Shown here one piece after another: positions 8,976 through 18,395 of a DNA stretch of 54,925 nucleotides (positions are counted from its first letter, which is position 1; the number at the start of each line of letters is the position of its first letter). The notes under the pieces were generated by a model. The model was not told where the DNA came from, ran no database searches, and saw only the letters and a program-made list of their open reading frames with translations. Position numbers and translations under genes: made by a program. The stretch comes from JAAYOS01 sp050950785 (GTDB lineage: Bacteria; Bacillota; Clostridia; Oscillospirales; JAAYOS01), in NCBI GenBank assembly GCA_050950785.1, contig JBMNIG010000018.1:1-54925 (forward strand). Direction: 5' to 3'.

Positions 8976-9908
8976 ATGAGCAAAAGAACAGCCAGAGGAA
9001 TGGGAAGAGGACTTGGTAAGGGTTTGGGCAGTCTGCTTGGGGAAGAAGCTATCGAGGCTGTGGTACATGAGGACATGAAATCCGAAAATGAGGATGATTC
9101 AGACAAACCAAAGATACGACTTCTAAGGATAATTGATATTGAACCGAACTTGTCTCAACCTCGCAGCAGTTTTGATGAGGAGAAACTTGCTGAGCTTGCA
9201 GACAGCATTGAAAGACATGGTGTCATACAGCCAATTACAGTGAGACAGTTGGAAAACGGAGCTTACCAGATAATTGCAGGAGAACGCCGGTGGAGAGCTG
9301 CCAGAAAGGCAGGACTGAAGGAGATGCCGGCGATTATCATGGAAGCAGATGACCTCCGGTCTGCAGAGCTTGCAATGATTGAAAATCTTCAGCGGGAAGA
9401 CTTGAATCCAATAGAAGAAGCTGAAGGCTATCGTACTCTGATGACCACATACGACCTAACACAGGAGGAAGTGGCTGAGCGTGTTGGAAAATCCCGTCCA
9501 ACGGTTGCTAATGCAGTAAGGCTTTTGTCACTTGATTCTTACGTAATTGATTTGCTGCGAAATGGCAGTCTGTCAACAGGACACGCGCGAGCATTGCTTA
9601 CACTGCCGGCTGATTATCAAAAATTAGTGGCAGACCGTATAATTTCTCAGAAAATGTCCGTGCGTCAGGTGGAAGCTCTTGTAAAAAAACTTCAGAATGA
9701 CATAAATCAGGATCAAATGGGGGAAAAAGATCAACAGAAAGAAATTGCTGTGGATTATATTGATGTCCTTCAGAGGGAACTTGGTGAAAACTTAGGAAGA
9801 AAAGTAAAAATCGTAAACGGTAAAAAGAAGGGACGCATAGAGATAGAATATTACGGCAATGATGATTTAAACCAACTTGTGGAATTCCTATCGTCTCTTA
9901 AAAACTGA
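8976..9908 (+). CDS. parB: chromosome partitioning protein ParB (Spo0J)
   Basis: 310 aa from ATG 8976, chosen because AGGAGG (8964-8969) lies 6 bp upstream; a longer frame from 8946 overlaps parA and lacks a site. The N-terminus is a basic, glycine-rich segment (GMGRGLGKGLGSLLG) that in ParB contacts ParA and stimulates its ATPase. The CTP-binding domain shows QPRSSFDEEKL, the GERRWRAARKAG box and ENLQREDLNPIEEAEGY. The helix-turn-helix LTQEEVAERVGKSRPTVANA reads parS. The C-terminal dimerisation domain follows after about residue 230. It is co-transcribed with parA, 19 bp apart. Confidence 0.96.
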   Translation: MSKRTARGMGRGLGKGLGSLLGEEAIEAVVHEDMKSENEDDSDKPKIRLLRIIDIEPNLSQPRSSFDEEKLAELADSIERHGVIQPITVRQLENGAYQIIAGERRWRAARKAGLKEMPAIIMEADDLRSAELAMIENLQREDLNPIEEAEGYRTLMTTYDLTQEEVAERVGKSRPTVANAVRLLSLDSYVIDLLRNGSLSTGHARALLTLPADYQKLVADRIISQKMSVRQVEALVKKLQNDINQDQMGEKDQQKEIAVDYIDVLQRELGENLGRKVKIVNGKKKGRIEIEYYGNDDLNQLVEFLSSLKN

Positions 9909-9949
9909 TAAATTACGTTCTAGAGATAACCGGGAGGTGTCCAAAGAAC

Positions 9950-10756
9950 TTGGATAAAGCAAAAAAGATTGCGAAGAATGACCAAACGGGTGAAAGGTTA
10001 GAAAGTAACGGAATTAGTGAGATTTCGCATAAGTCCGATAATTCAGTTATAGATAATGCTAAACTTGGAGAAACTGGAGAAGCTAACCTAAAAGCGCAAG
10101 AGAAAATTATACCGATTAAAGGCAGGAATCAGGGAAAGAACAGAAATTTTCTTTTTGTTTATGCAATGACATTGATGTCGATTGCTTTTATTTTGGTTTT
10201 GCTGTCCTATTTCAGCACCATGCGGGCAAATAAATCCCAAATCGAAAGCTTGAAACAGGCAAAGGAAGAGTACACTGTGAGTGCTATGAAAAGCATTCAG
10301 AGCCTCGAAGATGAGAACATGGAACTAAAAGAGATAAAAGAAAACCTTATGCAGCAGTTAAAAGAACAGATTGTGTCAGTTGAAGTAATTGAACAGTCGC
10401 TAGACAAAGTCGTTCGAGAAAACAAGCTGCTTAAAGAACAGAATGAGGTCGCTGCTGAAAAAATTGCTGATCTAGAGAGCATGATCAAAGTTAACGCAGC
10501 AGTAAATCATATCAATGAACTTTACTCAAAAAGAGAGTACTCAAGGGCAGCATATGAAATTTCTCAACTTGAGGGGTCGGATAAAGATTATGTCCGGGAC
10601 GTACTTAGTAGGGAAGATAACAATGGGATGTTTGATTCCTTGATCGATAGCTATTACAACATACGGGAGCAGCTCGAGAGAAAAGGCTATTTGGATCCGG
10701 AAAAGATCGAAAGGTGGAAAAGTGAGAACATCGCAGTGAATACTGATAATAATTAA
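9950..10756 (+). CDS. unknown single-pass membrane protein with coiled coil
   Basis: 268 aa; I do not recognise a family. It starts at TTG 9950 after GGGAGGTG. The first ~60 residues are polar and probably cytoplasmic. One transmembrane segment follows (FLFVYAMTLMSIAFILVLLS, residues ~64-84), then a long predicted coiled coil (~87-175) rich in Glu, Lys, Leu and Gln. A short C-terminal helical region (~178-255) contains YSKREYSRAAYEISQLEGSD, which resembles a tetratricopeptide-like helix pair. It lies 41 bp after parB and 51 bp before serS, so it is probably in the parAB transcript. The topology suggests a bitopic scaffold; any role in segregation or division is inference from position only. 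Confidence 0.75.
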   Translation: MDKAKKIAKNDQTGERLESNGISEISHKSDNSVIDNAKLGETGEANLKAQEKIIPIKGRNQGKNRNFLFVYAMTLMSIAFILVLLSYFSTMRANKSQIESLKQAKEEYTVSAMKSIQSLEDENMELKEIKENLMQQLKEQIVSVEVIEQSLDKVVRENKLLKEQNEVAAEKIADLESMIKVNAAVNHINELYSKREYSRAAYEISQLEGSDKDYVRDVLSREDNNGMFDSLIDSYYNIREQLERKGYLDPEKIERWKSENIAVNTDNN

Positions 10757-10807
10757 ACACTTAACTATAATTTATATTTTTATTGCAGGATTTAAGGAGT
10801 GGAGACA

Positions 10808-12094
10808 ATGCTTGATATAAGAAGGATCAAGGAAAATCCCGATGAAGTAATAAGACTACTGAAGGTAAAGGGAAAAAAAGCAGATGATGAAATCAGTAGG
10901 ATATTGGATCTTGATACTAAAAGGCGTTATATGATTCAGGAAACTGAAGCACTAAAAGCTGAGCAGAACAAGGTAAGCAAGCAAATTCCTCAGCTTAAAA
11001 AGGAGAAGAAGGATACTACTGAAATTATTGCTCGTATGAAAGTCATATCTGAGACCATAAAAGGAAATGACCAGACTCTCCGTGAGATAGAACAAGAACT
11101 GCGTGACTTGATGCTAAGTCTCCCCAATCTTCCCGATCCTGATTTAGTTGCGGGCGGGAAGGAGAATAACCAGGTGATTTCAGAAAGCGGTTCTAAACCG
11201 GAGTTTGACTTTGAACCAAAAAACCATGTTGATTTGTGTACCGCCTTGGGTATGATAGATTATCCAAGAGGGGCAAAGCTCTCAGGAAGTGGCTTTTGGG
11301 TCTACCGTGGTATGGGCGCAAGGCTTGAATGGGCACTGCTAAATTACTTTATTGATACACATATCGCCGATGGATACGAGCTGTTGTTCGTTCCCCATAT
11401 GTTGAACTATGAATCCGGACTGACGGCAGGACAATTTCCGAAATTTGAGGATGACGTTTTTTGGCTTGAGGGTGATGAGGAAGGACGCAGAAAGCAGTTT
11501 ATGCTGCCTACAGCCGAAACTGCACTCGTAAGTTTGCACAGGGATGAAATCCTTGATGAAAAAGATCTTCCCAAAAAATATATCTCTTTTACCCCATGCT
11601 ATCGACGTGAAGCCGGAAGCTATCGGGCTGAAGAACGTGGGATGATTCGCGGCCATCAGTTTAATAAGGTGGAAATGGTACAGTATACAACACCGGAAGG
11701 CTCGGACGAAGCATTTGCAGAATTGGTTCGTAAAGCAGAGGAGTTGGTTTCCGGACTTGGACTGTATTATCGTACAGTTAAGCTGGCGGCAGAAGATTGC
11801 TCTGCATCTATGGCCAGAACATATGACATCGAAATATACATTCCATCAATGAATGGATTCAAAGAAGTGTCCTCGGCATCAAACGCAAGAGATTATCAGG
11901 CTCGCAGAGGGCAGATGCGATACAGAAGACAGGACAATGGCAAAATTGAGTATGTCAACACTCTAAACGCATCGGGACTCGCCACATCCCGAGTCCTTCC
12001 TGCTATTGTTGAACAAAATCAGCTGGCAGATGGATCGGTGGTTGTTCCTGAAGTATTGAGGAAATATTTGGGCGGCTGCGAGATCATAAAATAG
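10808..12094 (+). CDS. serS: seryl-tRNA synthetase
   Basis: 428 aa class II aminoacyl-tRNA synthetase, full length. It begins MLDIRRIKENPDEV at ATG 10808 with AAGGAG 8 bp upstream; a GTG at 10799 sits inside that site and is not used. The long antiparallel coiled-coil arm (residues ~27-100) binds the tRNA-Ser variable arm. Motif 2 is visible as PCYRREAGSYRAEERGMIRGHQF (quoted in part: YRREAGSYRAEERGMIRGHQ) and motif 3 near the C-terminus as ASGLATSRVLPAIVEQNQ. No T-box leader is visible in the short 51-bp gap upstream. Confidence 0.97.
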   Translation: MLDIRRIKENPDEVIRLLKVKGKKADDEISRILDLDTKRRYMIQETEALKAEQNKVSKQIPQLKKEKKDTTEIIARMKVISETIKGNDQTLREIEQELRDLMLSLPNLPDPDLVAGGKENNQVISESGSKPEFDFEPKNHVDLCTALGMIDYPRGAKLSGSGFWVYRGMGARLEWALLNYFIDTHIADGYELLFVPHMLNYESGLTAGQFPKFEDDVFWLEGDEEGRRKQFMLPTAETALVSLHRDEILDEKDLPKKYISFTPCYRREAGSYRAEERGMIRGHQFNKVEMVQYTTPEGSDEAFAELVRKAEELVSGLGLYYRTVKLAAEDCSASMARTYDIEIYIPSMNGFKEVSSASNARDYQARRGQMRYRRQDNGKIEYVNTLNASGLATSRVLPAIVEQNQLADGSVVVPEVLRKYLGGCEIIK

Positions 12095-12120
12095 CTTATA
12101 TTTAATAGAAAACATATTTT

Positions 12121-12152
12121 CATCCTCGGTTGAGTTTGCTCAATCGGGGATG
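12121..12152 (+). other. 14-bp perfect hairpin between serS and mnmE
   Basis: Two 14-nt arms (12121-12134 and 12139-12152) pair completely, allowing two G-T pairs, around a TTTG loop. No T tract follows, so it is not a standard terminator. It lies just before the mnmE ribosome binding site (12165-12169). Confidence 0.7.
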
Positions 12153-12179
12153 GAAATTATCTGTGGAGGCAAAAGAAGT

Positions 12180-13550
12180 ATGGCAGACACTATTGCTGCA
12201 TTGTCAACAGCACCTGCAAAGAGTGGAGTTGCTGTAATAAGGATATCCGGTGACAGATCACTTGATATTGCAAAGCGTGTCTTTAGACCTGCATATAAAG
12301 GCAAATGGGTTCCTCGTATGATGACATATGGAACGCTTCTCAACAGCGAAGGTATTGCAATAGATAGTATACTTGGAGTGTGGTTTCGAGGTCCAAACAG
12401 CTATACGGGTGAGGACATTGTTGAGCTGCATTGCCATGGGTCACTAGCAGTGTTGAACACAGCACTTTCGACTCTATATTCATATGGGGCGCGCCCTGCC
12501 GAGCCGGGAGAGTTTACAAAAAGGGCATTTATGAACGGACGCCTTGATCTAAGTCAGGCAGAAGCTGTCGGAGACTTGATAGAGGCTGTAACTGAGGAGG
12601 GGGCTGTCAATGCAACCGCACAGATCCAAGGTGCTTTAAGCAGGGAATTGGGGCGTATATACGATGATTTGACGGATCTCCTTGCCCACTTTCAAGCTGT
12701 TGTAGACTATCCCGATGAAGATATTGAAGATTTTGGAATAGATAATGCTGTAAGTATTCTTGAGAATGCAGCAGAACAGCTAAATAAACTGACAGAAGGG
12801 TATAAGCGTGGTAAGGTTCTAAGAGAGGGCATAGACTGTGTAATAATTGGACGGCCTAATGTTGGAAAATCATCATTACTAAATATGTTAGTGGGTGATG
12901 AAAGGGCAATCGTCACGCCTATAGCAGGAACGACACGCGACATTATAGAGGCATATGCAAAGATTGGTGGCGTAACTCTTAAACTTCGTGATACTGCAGG
13001 TATCAGAAGAACCGACGATATGATTGAAGATATAGGTGTGGATAGGGCAATCAAAGCAGCCAAAGATGCATCACTTGTATTGGCAGTGGTTGACGGATCG
13101 CAACCTTTGAGTGATGAAGATAGAGATATAATGGAACATGCGGTAGGTAAGCGTGGGATCCTGCTTATAAATAAAAGCGACAAGCCTCAGGACGAGTCGC
13201 TAGACAGGGATTTGCGGGAATGGTCAGACAAGTTCATTAGAATATTGAAAATTTCTGCAAAAACAGGGCAGGGAATGGACGAGTTGGAGGCTGTAGTCAA
13301 TACGCTCTATTCTATGGGAGAGCTTAGACTTGACGGAACCCTAATAACAAATGCGCGACAGGAGGGTACATGTAAAACGGCTGAGCTACTGCTTCGCGGT
13401 GCCATTAATAACCTCCGTTACGGCTATCCTCCAGACATGGTCCTGTATGATGTTGAACAAGCACTAATGCGCATAGGTGAGATCCTTGGGAAAAATACAC
13501 CTACCGATATAGTTGATAAAATCTTTGCAAACTTCTGCGTTGGCAAATAA
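12180..13550 (+). CDS. mnmE: tRNA modification GTPase MnmE (TrmE)
   Basis: 456 aa from ATG 12180, which has GGAGG 10 bp upstream; an upstream ATG at 12150 lies inside the hairpin and is less likely. The N-terminal tetrahydrofolate-binding domain begins DTIAALSTAPAKSGVAVIRI. The inserted G domain has G1 GRPNVGKSS near residue 227, G2 GTTRDI, G3 DTAGIR and G4 NKSD. The C-terminus is FCVGK, the conserved ending whose cysteine is needed for catalysis. With MnmG it modifies wobble uridine of tRNAs. In Bacillus it sits directly before mnmG; here the pair is separated by noc, parAB and serS. Confidence 0.96.
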   Translation: MADTIAALSTAPAKSGVAVIRISGDRSLDIAKRVFRPAYKGKWVPRMMTYGTLLNSEGIAIDSILGVWFRGPNSYTGEDIVELHCHGSLAVLNTALSTLYSYGARPAEPGEFTKRAFMNGRLDLSQAEAVGDLIEAVTEEGAVNATAQIQGALSRELGRIYDDLTDLLAHFQAVVDYPDEDIEDFGIDNAVSILENAAEQLNKLTEGYKRGKVLREGIDCVIIGRPNVGKSSLLNMLVGDERAIVTPIAGTTRDIIEAYAKIGGVTLKLRDTAGIRRTDDMIEDIGVDRAIKAAKDASLVLAVVDGSQPLSDEDRDIMEHAVGKRGILLINKSDKPQDESLDRDLREWSDKFIRILKISAKTGQGMDELEAVVNTLYSMGELRLDGTLITNARQEGTCKTAELLLRGAINNLRYGYPPDMVLYDVEQALMRIGEILGKNTPTDIVDKIFANFCVGK

Positions 13551-13715
13551 GACAAGTCGCATTGTCGGACGATGACCAAAATAAATAATAGGAAGCTATG
13601 CAGGTGTACGTCCAATAGTAACGGATGCGCATTGTGAAACGGCGTAAGGACAACTTAAATCTATGTGACAAACTTCAAACAAAAAATTGTTCAAGGTAAA
13701 GATCGATTTTACAAA

Positions 13716-13754
13716 ATATGCCTATTGCGATGAATGTTCATGCAATAGGCATAT
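13716..13754. terminator. hairpin between convergent mnmE and lipoprotein genes
   Basis: 13-bp perfect arms (13716-13728 and 13742-13754) with a loop that can extend the stem. On the minus strand it is followed by TTTTGTAAAA, so it fits best as terminator of the leftward lipoprotein gene; on the plus strand the following bases are less T-rich. The rest of 13551-13841 holds no gene. Confidence 0.65.
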
Positions 13755-13841
13755 ACTATTCGTTATAAAATATGTGAAAACTACAAGACGTTTAACTTGT
13801 TAATATAAGATACTTATCTTTTACTTGTTTCCGACATTTAC

Positions 13842-15290
13842 TTATCGAATACGTGAGTTCAACAATGTAGTAAGGACCCATCCGCCATCGGTATAGGTAG
13901 CCTCATAGAGGGCACCGTATCCATTATCCTGTTTTGATGAGAAGTCGATTGCAGCTACAGCATGAGTGCCGTCATATGAAAATAGCCGTATGACCATACT
14001 CCGCCCATCAGGGAAGAAATACAGATTGTTTTCGCCCTTTCTGGCAACTGACTCATCTTTTATTGCATCGGCGTAGTTTCTAATGTCTTTTGATACAGTT
14101 GAAATTCCATTTTTAAGGTTTTTCATAAGATAGTTTTGCTCAACACCGATAAACATGTTGTAAAGGACAGCGAGTGTATTGTTGTATTCTTTTCTATCGC
14201 CATAAGTTTTAACAATGATGTCTGAATACAGAGAAGTAAGCTTTTTATTGTTTTCTTCTACCTTTTGGTTGAATGTATTCGATGAAATGCGAGTGGTTTC
14301 AAACCAATTACAGAACGTATCGTATTTGCTAATTGAGTACAGACCAACAACTTTACTAAGGTCGGTTTTTATAAAATATACATTGCGATATGTTGTTGGA
14401 TCCTGGGGGTTACTTATACCCACTTCGGAAAATGCAATATAGTAATCTGAGGGATCGGGGACCATACCTATAGGTATTTCAAGACCTGCACCGTCAAGAG
14501 TGAGAGGGTAGGACATTCCATCAATAGTTACGATTCCTTCAAATCCACCGGCAAATCCACCGGGAAGTCCGGTGCCATCGATAGGTTTGCCTTCCAGTTT
14601 TACAAGAAAGTCTATGCTATCAAGGACTGGTACCTCAAATATACCTGTCTTATGCAGTCGGCCGCCCAAATACATGGTTTTTACCTTGTCTGTAACTTCG
14701 GGAGTTAGCGGAGAGTTGTCAGAGGGTTCCTTACCATCGTAGTTTAGAGAGAGCTTGTTTTCCTTTTCGTTAAGAACACCATCAATATCGACATATCTAA
14801 GGTTTTTCATCACAAAGCCATTTCGAAGTATATCTACTACAAACTCAGTGTCACCATCTACATTCTCATATGCACTTATCCATATTTCTTTGATGTCGAC
14901 ATCGTAACCCTGATCAGCCGGATATGCCCATATTCCAATGGCTTCAAGCTCTGACTTTTCAATTATTTTATTTTCACCGTACTCGTTGCGTAGGGCAGGT
15001 ATCAGGTAATTTCGAGCGTCATCTTCAGATACAAATCCCATTGAGGAAAAATCGAAGGAATAGGCATCCGCAGGAGTAGTTTCTATTGCCTTGATTATAG
15101 CATCAAAGTAGAGTTCTAAAATCTCCGTCATATCAGCAGAAGGTTCACCGAAATTTGGTGTATTATCCTCGCGTACGGAGTAGTTACTCTCGTCAAGATT
15201 TATCTTGACGGCGGATACCTTGCTGCCACAACCGGCCAAAACCGAGACTAGTAGTATTAGAATAATTGCCAGGGAAATAAGTCGTTTCAT
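13842..15290 (-). CDS. lipoprotein of unknown function
   Basis: 482 aa. The N-terminus MKRLISLAIILILLVSVLAG ends in a lipobox (LAGC, Cys21), so it is predicted to be lipid-anchored on the outer face of the membrane. The mature part starts SKVSAVKINLDESNYSVRED. No domain was recognised. A glycine-rich patch GTGLPGGFAGGFEGIVTIDG (residues ~239-258) may be an immunoglobulin-like beta turn region, and the C-terminal ~60 residues (FFPDGRSMVIRLFSYDGTHA...) resemble a small beta domain. A GGAGGT site precedes the ATG. The gene stands alone behind argGH in the same orientation, with its own putative promoter. Confidence 0.85.
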   Translation of the reverse strand: MKRLISLAIILILLVSVLAGCGSKVSAVKINLDESNYSVREDNTPNFGEPSADMTEILELYFDAIIKAIETTPADAYSFDFSSMGFVSEDDARNYLIPALRNEYGENKIIEKSELEAIGIWAYPADQGYDVDIKEIWISAYENVDGDTEFVVDILRNGFVMKNLRYVDIDGVLNEKENKLSLNYDGKEPSDNSPLTPEVTDKVKTMYLGGRLHKTGIFEVPVLDSIDFLVKLEGKPIDGTGLPGGFAGGFEGIVTIDGMSYPLTLDGAGLEIPIGMVPDPSDYYIAFSEVGISNPQDPTTYRNVYFIKTDLSKVVGLYSISKYDTFCNWFETTRISSNTFNQKVEENNKKLTSLYSDIIVKTYGDRKEYNNTLAVLYNMFIGVEQNYLMKNLKNGISTVSKDIRNYADAIKDESVARKGENNLYFFPDGRSMVIRLFSYDGTHAVAAIDFSSKQDNGYGALYEATYTDGGWVLTTLLNSRIR

Positions 15291-15452
15291 CCCGGGATAC
15301 CTCCATGTTTTCAGTTCTGTGTCGTTTTGATATATCTATGTATTTCAAAAACTGCATGGCCTATTCCATATAAAACTTCTGGCAAGAAATACAAGCTTAA
15401 GGCAGTGCAACTAGTTCATATGGGCAATTTATAGCCTTTAACAGCGAAAATA

Positions 15453-15481
15453 ATTATACTACATGTCTCTAGCAAATGCAA
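15453..15481 (-). promoter_or_regulatory. putative promoter of the lipoprotein gene
   Basis: Read on the minus strand: TTGCAT (15476-15481), a 17-bp spacer and a perfect TATAAT (15453-15458). The -35 is weak, so this is moderate evidence. Confidence 0.5.
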
Positions 15482-15530
15482 TTTTTAAAAGACCACATAA
15501 TTGGGATGAGCTTTTACGACTTTTCCTGAT

Positions 15531-16940
15531 TCAATATTCTTTACAGTGATTTTTCTGATCCGATCTAGCAGTATTCATCAATTCACGAAGCGCGCTAATA
15601 TGACTAAGGACGCAATCAGGAGCAGGGCCTCCGGTCACATTCCTTGCTTTTACACAATGCAACAAATCAACAAACTTGTAAATATCATGATCAAACAATG
15701 AAGAAAAAGTCTTAAATTGCTCAATGGTCAGCTCCTCTATACTAAGAGTATTTTCTAAGCAATATTTAACTATTTTACCTGTGACTGTGTATGCATCACG
15801 AAAAGGCATTCCTTTTCTAGTCAGATAGTCCGCGCAATCCGTAGCATTTAGGAAGCCTTTGGACGCTGCTGAAAGCATCCGCTCTTTATTGACAGTCATT
15901 GTAGCAAACATTGGGGTAAAGACGCTAAGACACTGTTTAACGGTGTCAAATGAGTCAAATATGCACTCCTTATCTTCCTGCATATCTTTGTTATAAGCCA
16001 AAGGCAATGCTTTCATAACTGTCAGTATTCCCATCAAATTTCCGTATACACGTCCGGTCTTGCCGCGAACTAGCTCAGCTATGTCAGGATTTTTCTTTTG
16101 CGGCATTATTGAGGAGCCGGTGGACCAGGAATCGTCAAGGGATACAAAGCCGAACTCGTGGCTACTCCAGAGGATGATCTCCTCACAGAAACGGCTTAGA
16201 TGCATCATTATGATCGAAAGACATGATGAAAATTCAATAACGAAGTCCCTGTCTGATACACCGTCAATACTGTTTTGAGTTATAGAAGAAAAGCCGAGGG
16301 CAGATGCTGTCATTTCCCGGTCAATAGGATAAGTTGTTGTAGCCAAGGCGCAGCTTCCCAGAGGCGATGAGTCGGTCCTCGAAAGGCAATCACGCAGTCT
16401 ATCGTAATCACGCTTGAACATTTCGGCGTAAGCCATGATGTGATGGGCAAAGGTTGTAGGCTGAGCCAGCTGAAGATGTGTATAACCCGGCATTATAGTT
16501 TCAAGATGTTCAGCAGCCTTGTCCAGGATCGTCTCAATAAGGATAAGTAGTTCATCTTGAATTGTTGATATAGCTTTTTTGAGATACATTCTGAGATCCA
16601 GAGCAACTTGATCGTTTCTACTCCGAGCAGTGTGCAGCTTTTTGCCGCCATCGCCTATTCGAGCTGTAAGGAGACTTTCCACATTCATGTGGATATCTTC
16701 GTTTTCAGATGAGAAGGAGACCTTTCCGCATTCAATTTCTTCCAATAGTTCTTTTAGTCCGGAAACTATTTTTGCTGCGTCGTCGATTGAAATAACACCT
16801 GTCTGGGCAAGCATTTCTGCGTGAGCTATCGATCCTTCAATATCTTCAAGATACATACGTGAGTCGAAGCGGATCGATGATTGAAAGTCATTTGCCGCCA
16901 TATCAGGTTCTCTGGAAAATCTGCTGCCCCATAACTTCAT
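15531..16940 (-). CDS. argH: argininosuccinate lyase
   Basis: 469 aa, last step of arginine synthesis: argininosuccinate to arginine and fumarate. It belongs to the fumarase/aspartase superfamily, with the signature GSSIMPQKKNPD near residue 280 containing the flexible catalytic loop, TARSRNDQVALDLR near 107 and the conserved GYTHLQLAQP near 152. The N-terminus MKLWGSRFSREPD is typical. Its ATG lies inside the argG stop region (4-bp overlap), so the two genes form a coupled argGH operon. Confidence 0.97.
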   Translation of the reverse strand: MKLWGSRFSREPDMAANDFQSSIRFDSRMYLEDIEGSIAHAEMLAQTGVISIDDAAKIVSGLKELLEEIECGKVSFSSENEDIHMNVESLLTARIGDGGKKLHTARSRNDQVALDLRMYLKKAISTIQDELLILIETILDKAAEHLETIMPGYTHLQLAQPTTFAHHIMAYAEMFKRDYDRLRDCLSRTDSSPLGSCALATTTYPIDREMTASALGFSSITQNSIDGVSDRDFVIEFSSCLSIIMMHLSRFCEEIILWSSHEFGFVSLDDSWSTGSSIMPQKKNPDIAELVRGKTGRVYGNLMGILTVMKALPLAYNKDMQEDKECIFDSFDTVKQCLSVFTPMFATMTVNKERMLSAASKGFLNATDCADYLTRKGMPFRDAYTVTGKIVKYCLENTLSIEELTIEQFKTFSSLFDHDIYKFVDLLHCVKARNVTGGPAPDCVLSHISALRELMNTARSDQKNHCKEY

Positions 16941-18163
16941 AGTTTATCACCTGCAATCCCGGTACCTCTTAAAAGTGCAGAAATCTGTATAGGCAATCCG
17001 TAGAGATTAATAAAACCTTCCGAGTCCTTTTGATTGTAATTGCTTTCGCCAAAGGAAGCGATTTCTTCCGAATAAAGTGAACAGGGGGACCAAACACCGG
17101 CGGGTATGATGTTTCCTTTATAAAGCTTCAGTTTTACTTCGCCGGTCACATATTGCTGTGTACTGTCGACAAAAGCAGAAAGGGCTTCACGTAAAGTGGT
17201 AAACCATAGACCGTTGTAAACAAGCTCTGCAAACTTATGCGACAAAAGAGTCTTTAGGTGAGCTGTATCCCTGTCAAGAGTTATGCTCTCAAGGATCTCA
17301 TGCGCTTTATAAAGGATCGTTCCACCGGGAGTTTCATAAACGCCACGGCTTTTCATTCCCACTAACCGGTTTTCAACGATATCGGCAATGCCAATACCAT
17401 TTTCTCCACCAAGTTTGTTGAGAGCTTCAATAAGGGCCACACCATCTAACTTCTCGTTGTTGATCGACACTGGTATTCCTTTATCAAATCCAATAGTTAC
17501 ATATGTTGATTTGTCGGGTGCCATTTCGGGGGAAACACCCATTTCAAGTATTTTGTCGTACATTGGCTCATTGCCGGGAGACTCAAGGTCAAGCCCCTCG
17601 TGACTTAAGTGCCAGAGATTTTTATCCTTGGAATAATTGGTCTCTCTGTTGATTTTGAGTGGTATGTTGCGTGTTTCCGCATAATCGATTGCATCTTCTC
17701 TGCTCTTTATATCCCATTCGCGCCAGGGTGCAATTATCTTCATGTTTGGTGCGAAGGCTTTTATCGTAAGCTCAAATCTCACCTGATCGTTGCCTTTGCC
17801 GGTACATCCGTGAACGATTGCATCTGCGCCTTCTTTTAGAGCGATATCTACTATTCGCTTAGCAATTATTGGCCTTGCAAATGATGTGCCTAACAAATAC
17901 TTACCTTCGTACTTTGCCCCTGCTTTTAGGGTGGGGAAGATGTAGTCATATACAAATTCCTTTTTTAGATCTTCAATATACAGTTTTGAAGCCCCGGTCT
18001 TAATAGCTTTCTCTTCAAGACCGTCAAGCTCCGTACCCTGACCAACATCTCCGGAAACAGCTATCACTTCGCAACCGTAATTCTCCTTAAGCCATGGTAT
18101 AATGATCGATGTATCCAGTCCGCCTGAATAAGCAAGCACTGCTTTCTTAATACTTTTGCTCAT
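16937..18163 (-). CDS. argG: argininosuccinate synthase
   Basis: 408 aa, condensing citrulline and aspartate with ATP. The N-terminal ATP pyrophosphatase motif AYSGGLDTSIIIPWL (residues ~11-25) is intact, followed by the conserved VHGCTGKGNDQVRFE near 116 and the substrate-binding SHEGLDLE region near 189. An AAGGAGG site precedes ATG 18163. It is first gene of argGH. No other arginine genes are in the window, so the citrulline source is unknown here. Confidence 0.97.
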   Translation of the reverse strand: MSKSIKKAVLAYSGGLDTSIIIPWLKENYGCEVIAVSGDVGQGTELDGLEEKAIKTGASKLYIEDLKKEFVYDYIFPTLKAGAKYEGKYLLGTSFARPIIAKRIVDIALKEGADAIVHGCTGKGNDQVRFELTIKAFAPNMKIIAPWREWDIKSREDAIDYAETRNIPLKINRETNYSKDKNLWHLSHEGLDLESPGNEPMYDKILEMGVSPEMAPDKSTYVTIGFDKGIPVSINNEKLDGVALIEALNKLGGENGIGIADIVENRLVGMKSRGVYETPGGTILYKAHEILESITLDRDTAHLKTLLSHKFAELVYNGLWFTTLREALSAFVDSTQQYVTGEVKLKLYKGNIIPAGVWSPCSLYSEEIASFGESNYNQKDSEGFINLYGLPIQISALLRGTGIAGDKL

Positions 18164-18285
18164 AGTACCTCCTTAGAGTATAACAAGGTCAATCTCGCCA
18201 TGATATCGAAACGTACCTTGCCGAATCAGTAGTTTCACTAAAGTACCGCATAAAAGCATATATAATATGGATTTTCAATAGTATA

Positions 18286-18314
18286 AATATAGCACTCATC
18301 GTATAATTATGCAA
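18286..18314 (-). promoter_or_regulatory. putative argGH promoter
   Basis: On the minus strand: TTGCAT (18309-18314), 17 bp, TATATT (18286-18291). It gives a leader of about 115 nt before argG. The -35 overlaps an ARG-box-like element. Confidence 0.45.
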
Positions 18315-18378
18315 TAGATTCATTGAAATTTGTATTATTGACCTTCAAAACCCAGAATTCAATGCATAATATATGCAT
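18309..18378. promoter_or_regulatory. two ARG-box-like palindromic elements
   Basis: One element at 18362-18378 is a near-perfect AT-rich palindrome (ATGCAT...ATGCAT). A second at 18309-18323 reads, on the minus strand, ATGAATCTATTGCAT. Both resemble ArgR operators (TGAAT...ATTCA type), but the half-site spacing differs by about one base from the consensus. ArgR control of argGH is therefore plausible, not shown. Confidence 0.35.
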
Positions 18379-18395
18379 AATAACACATAGAAATG

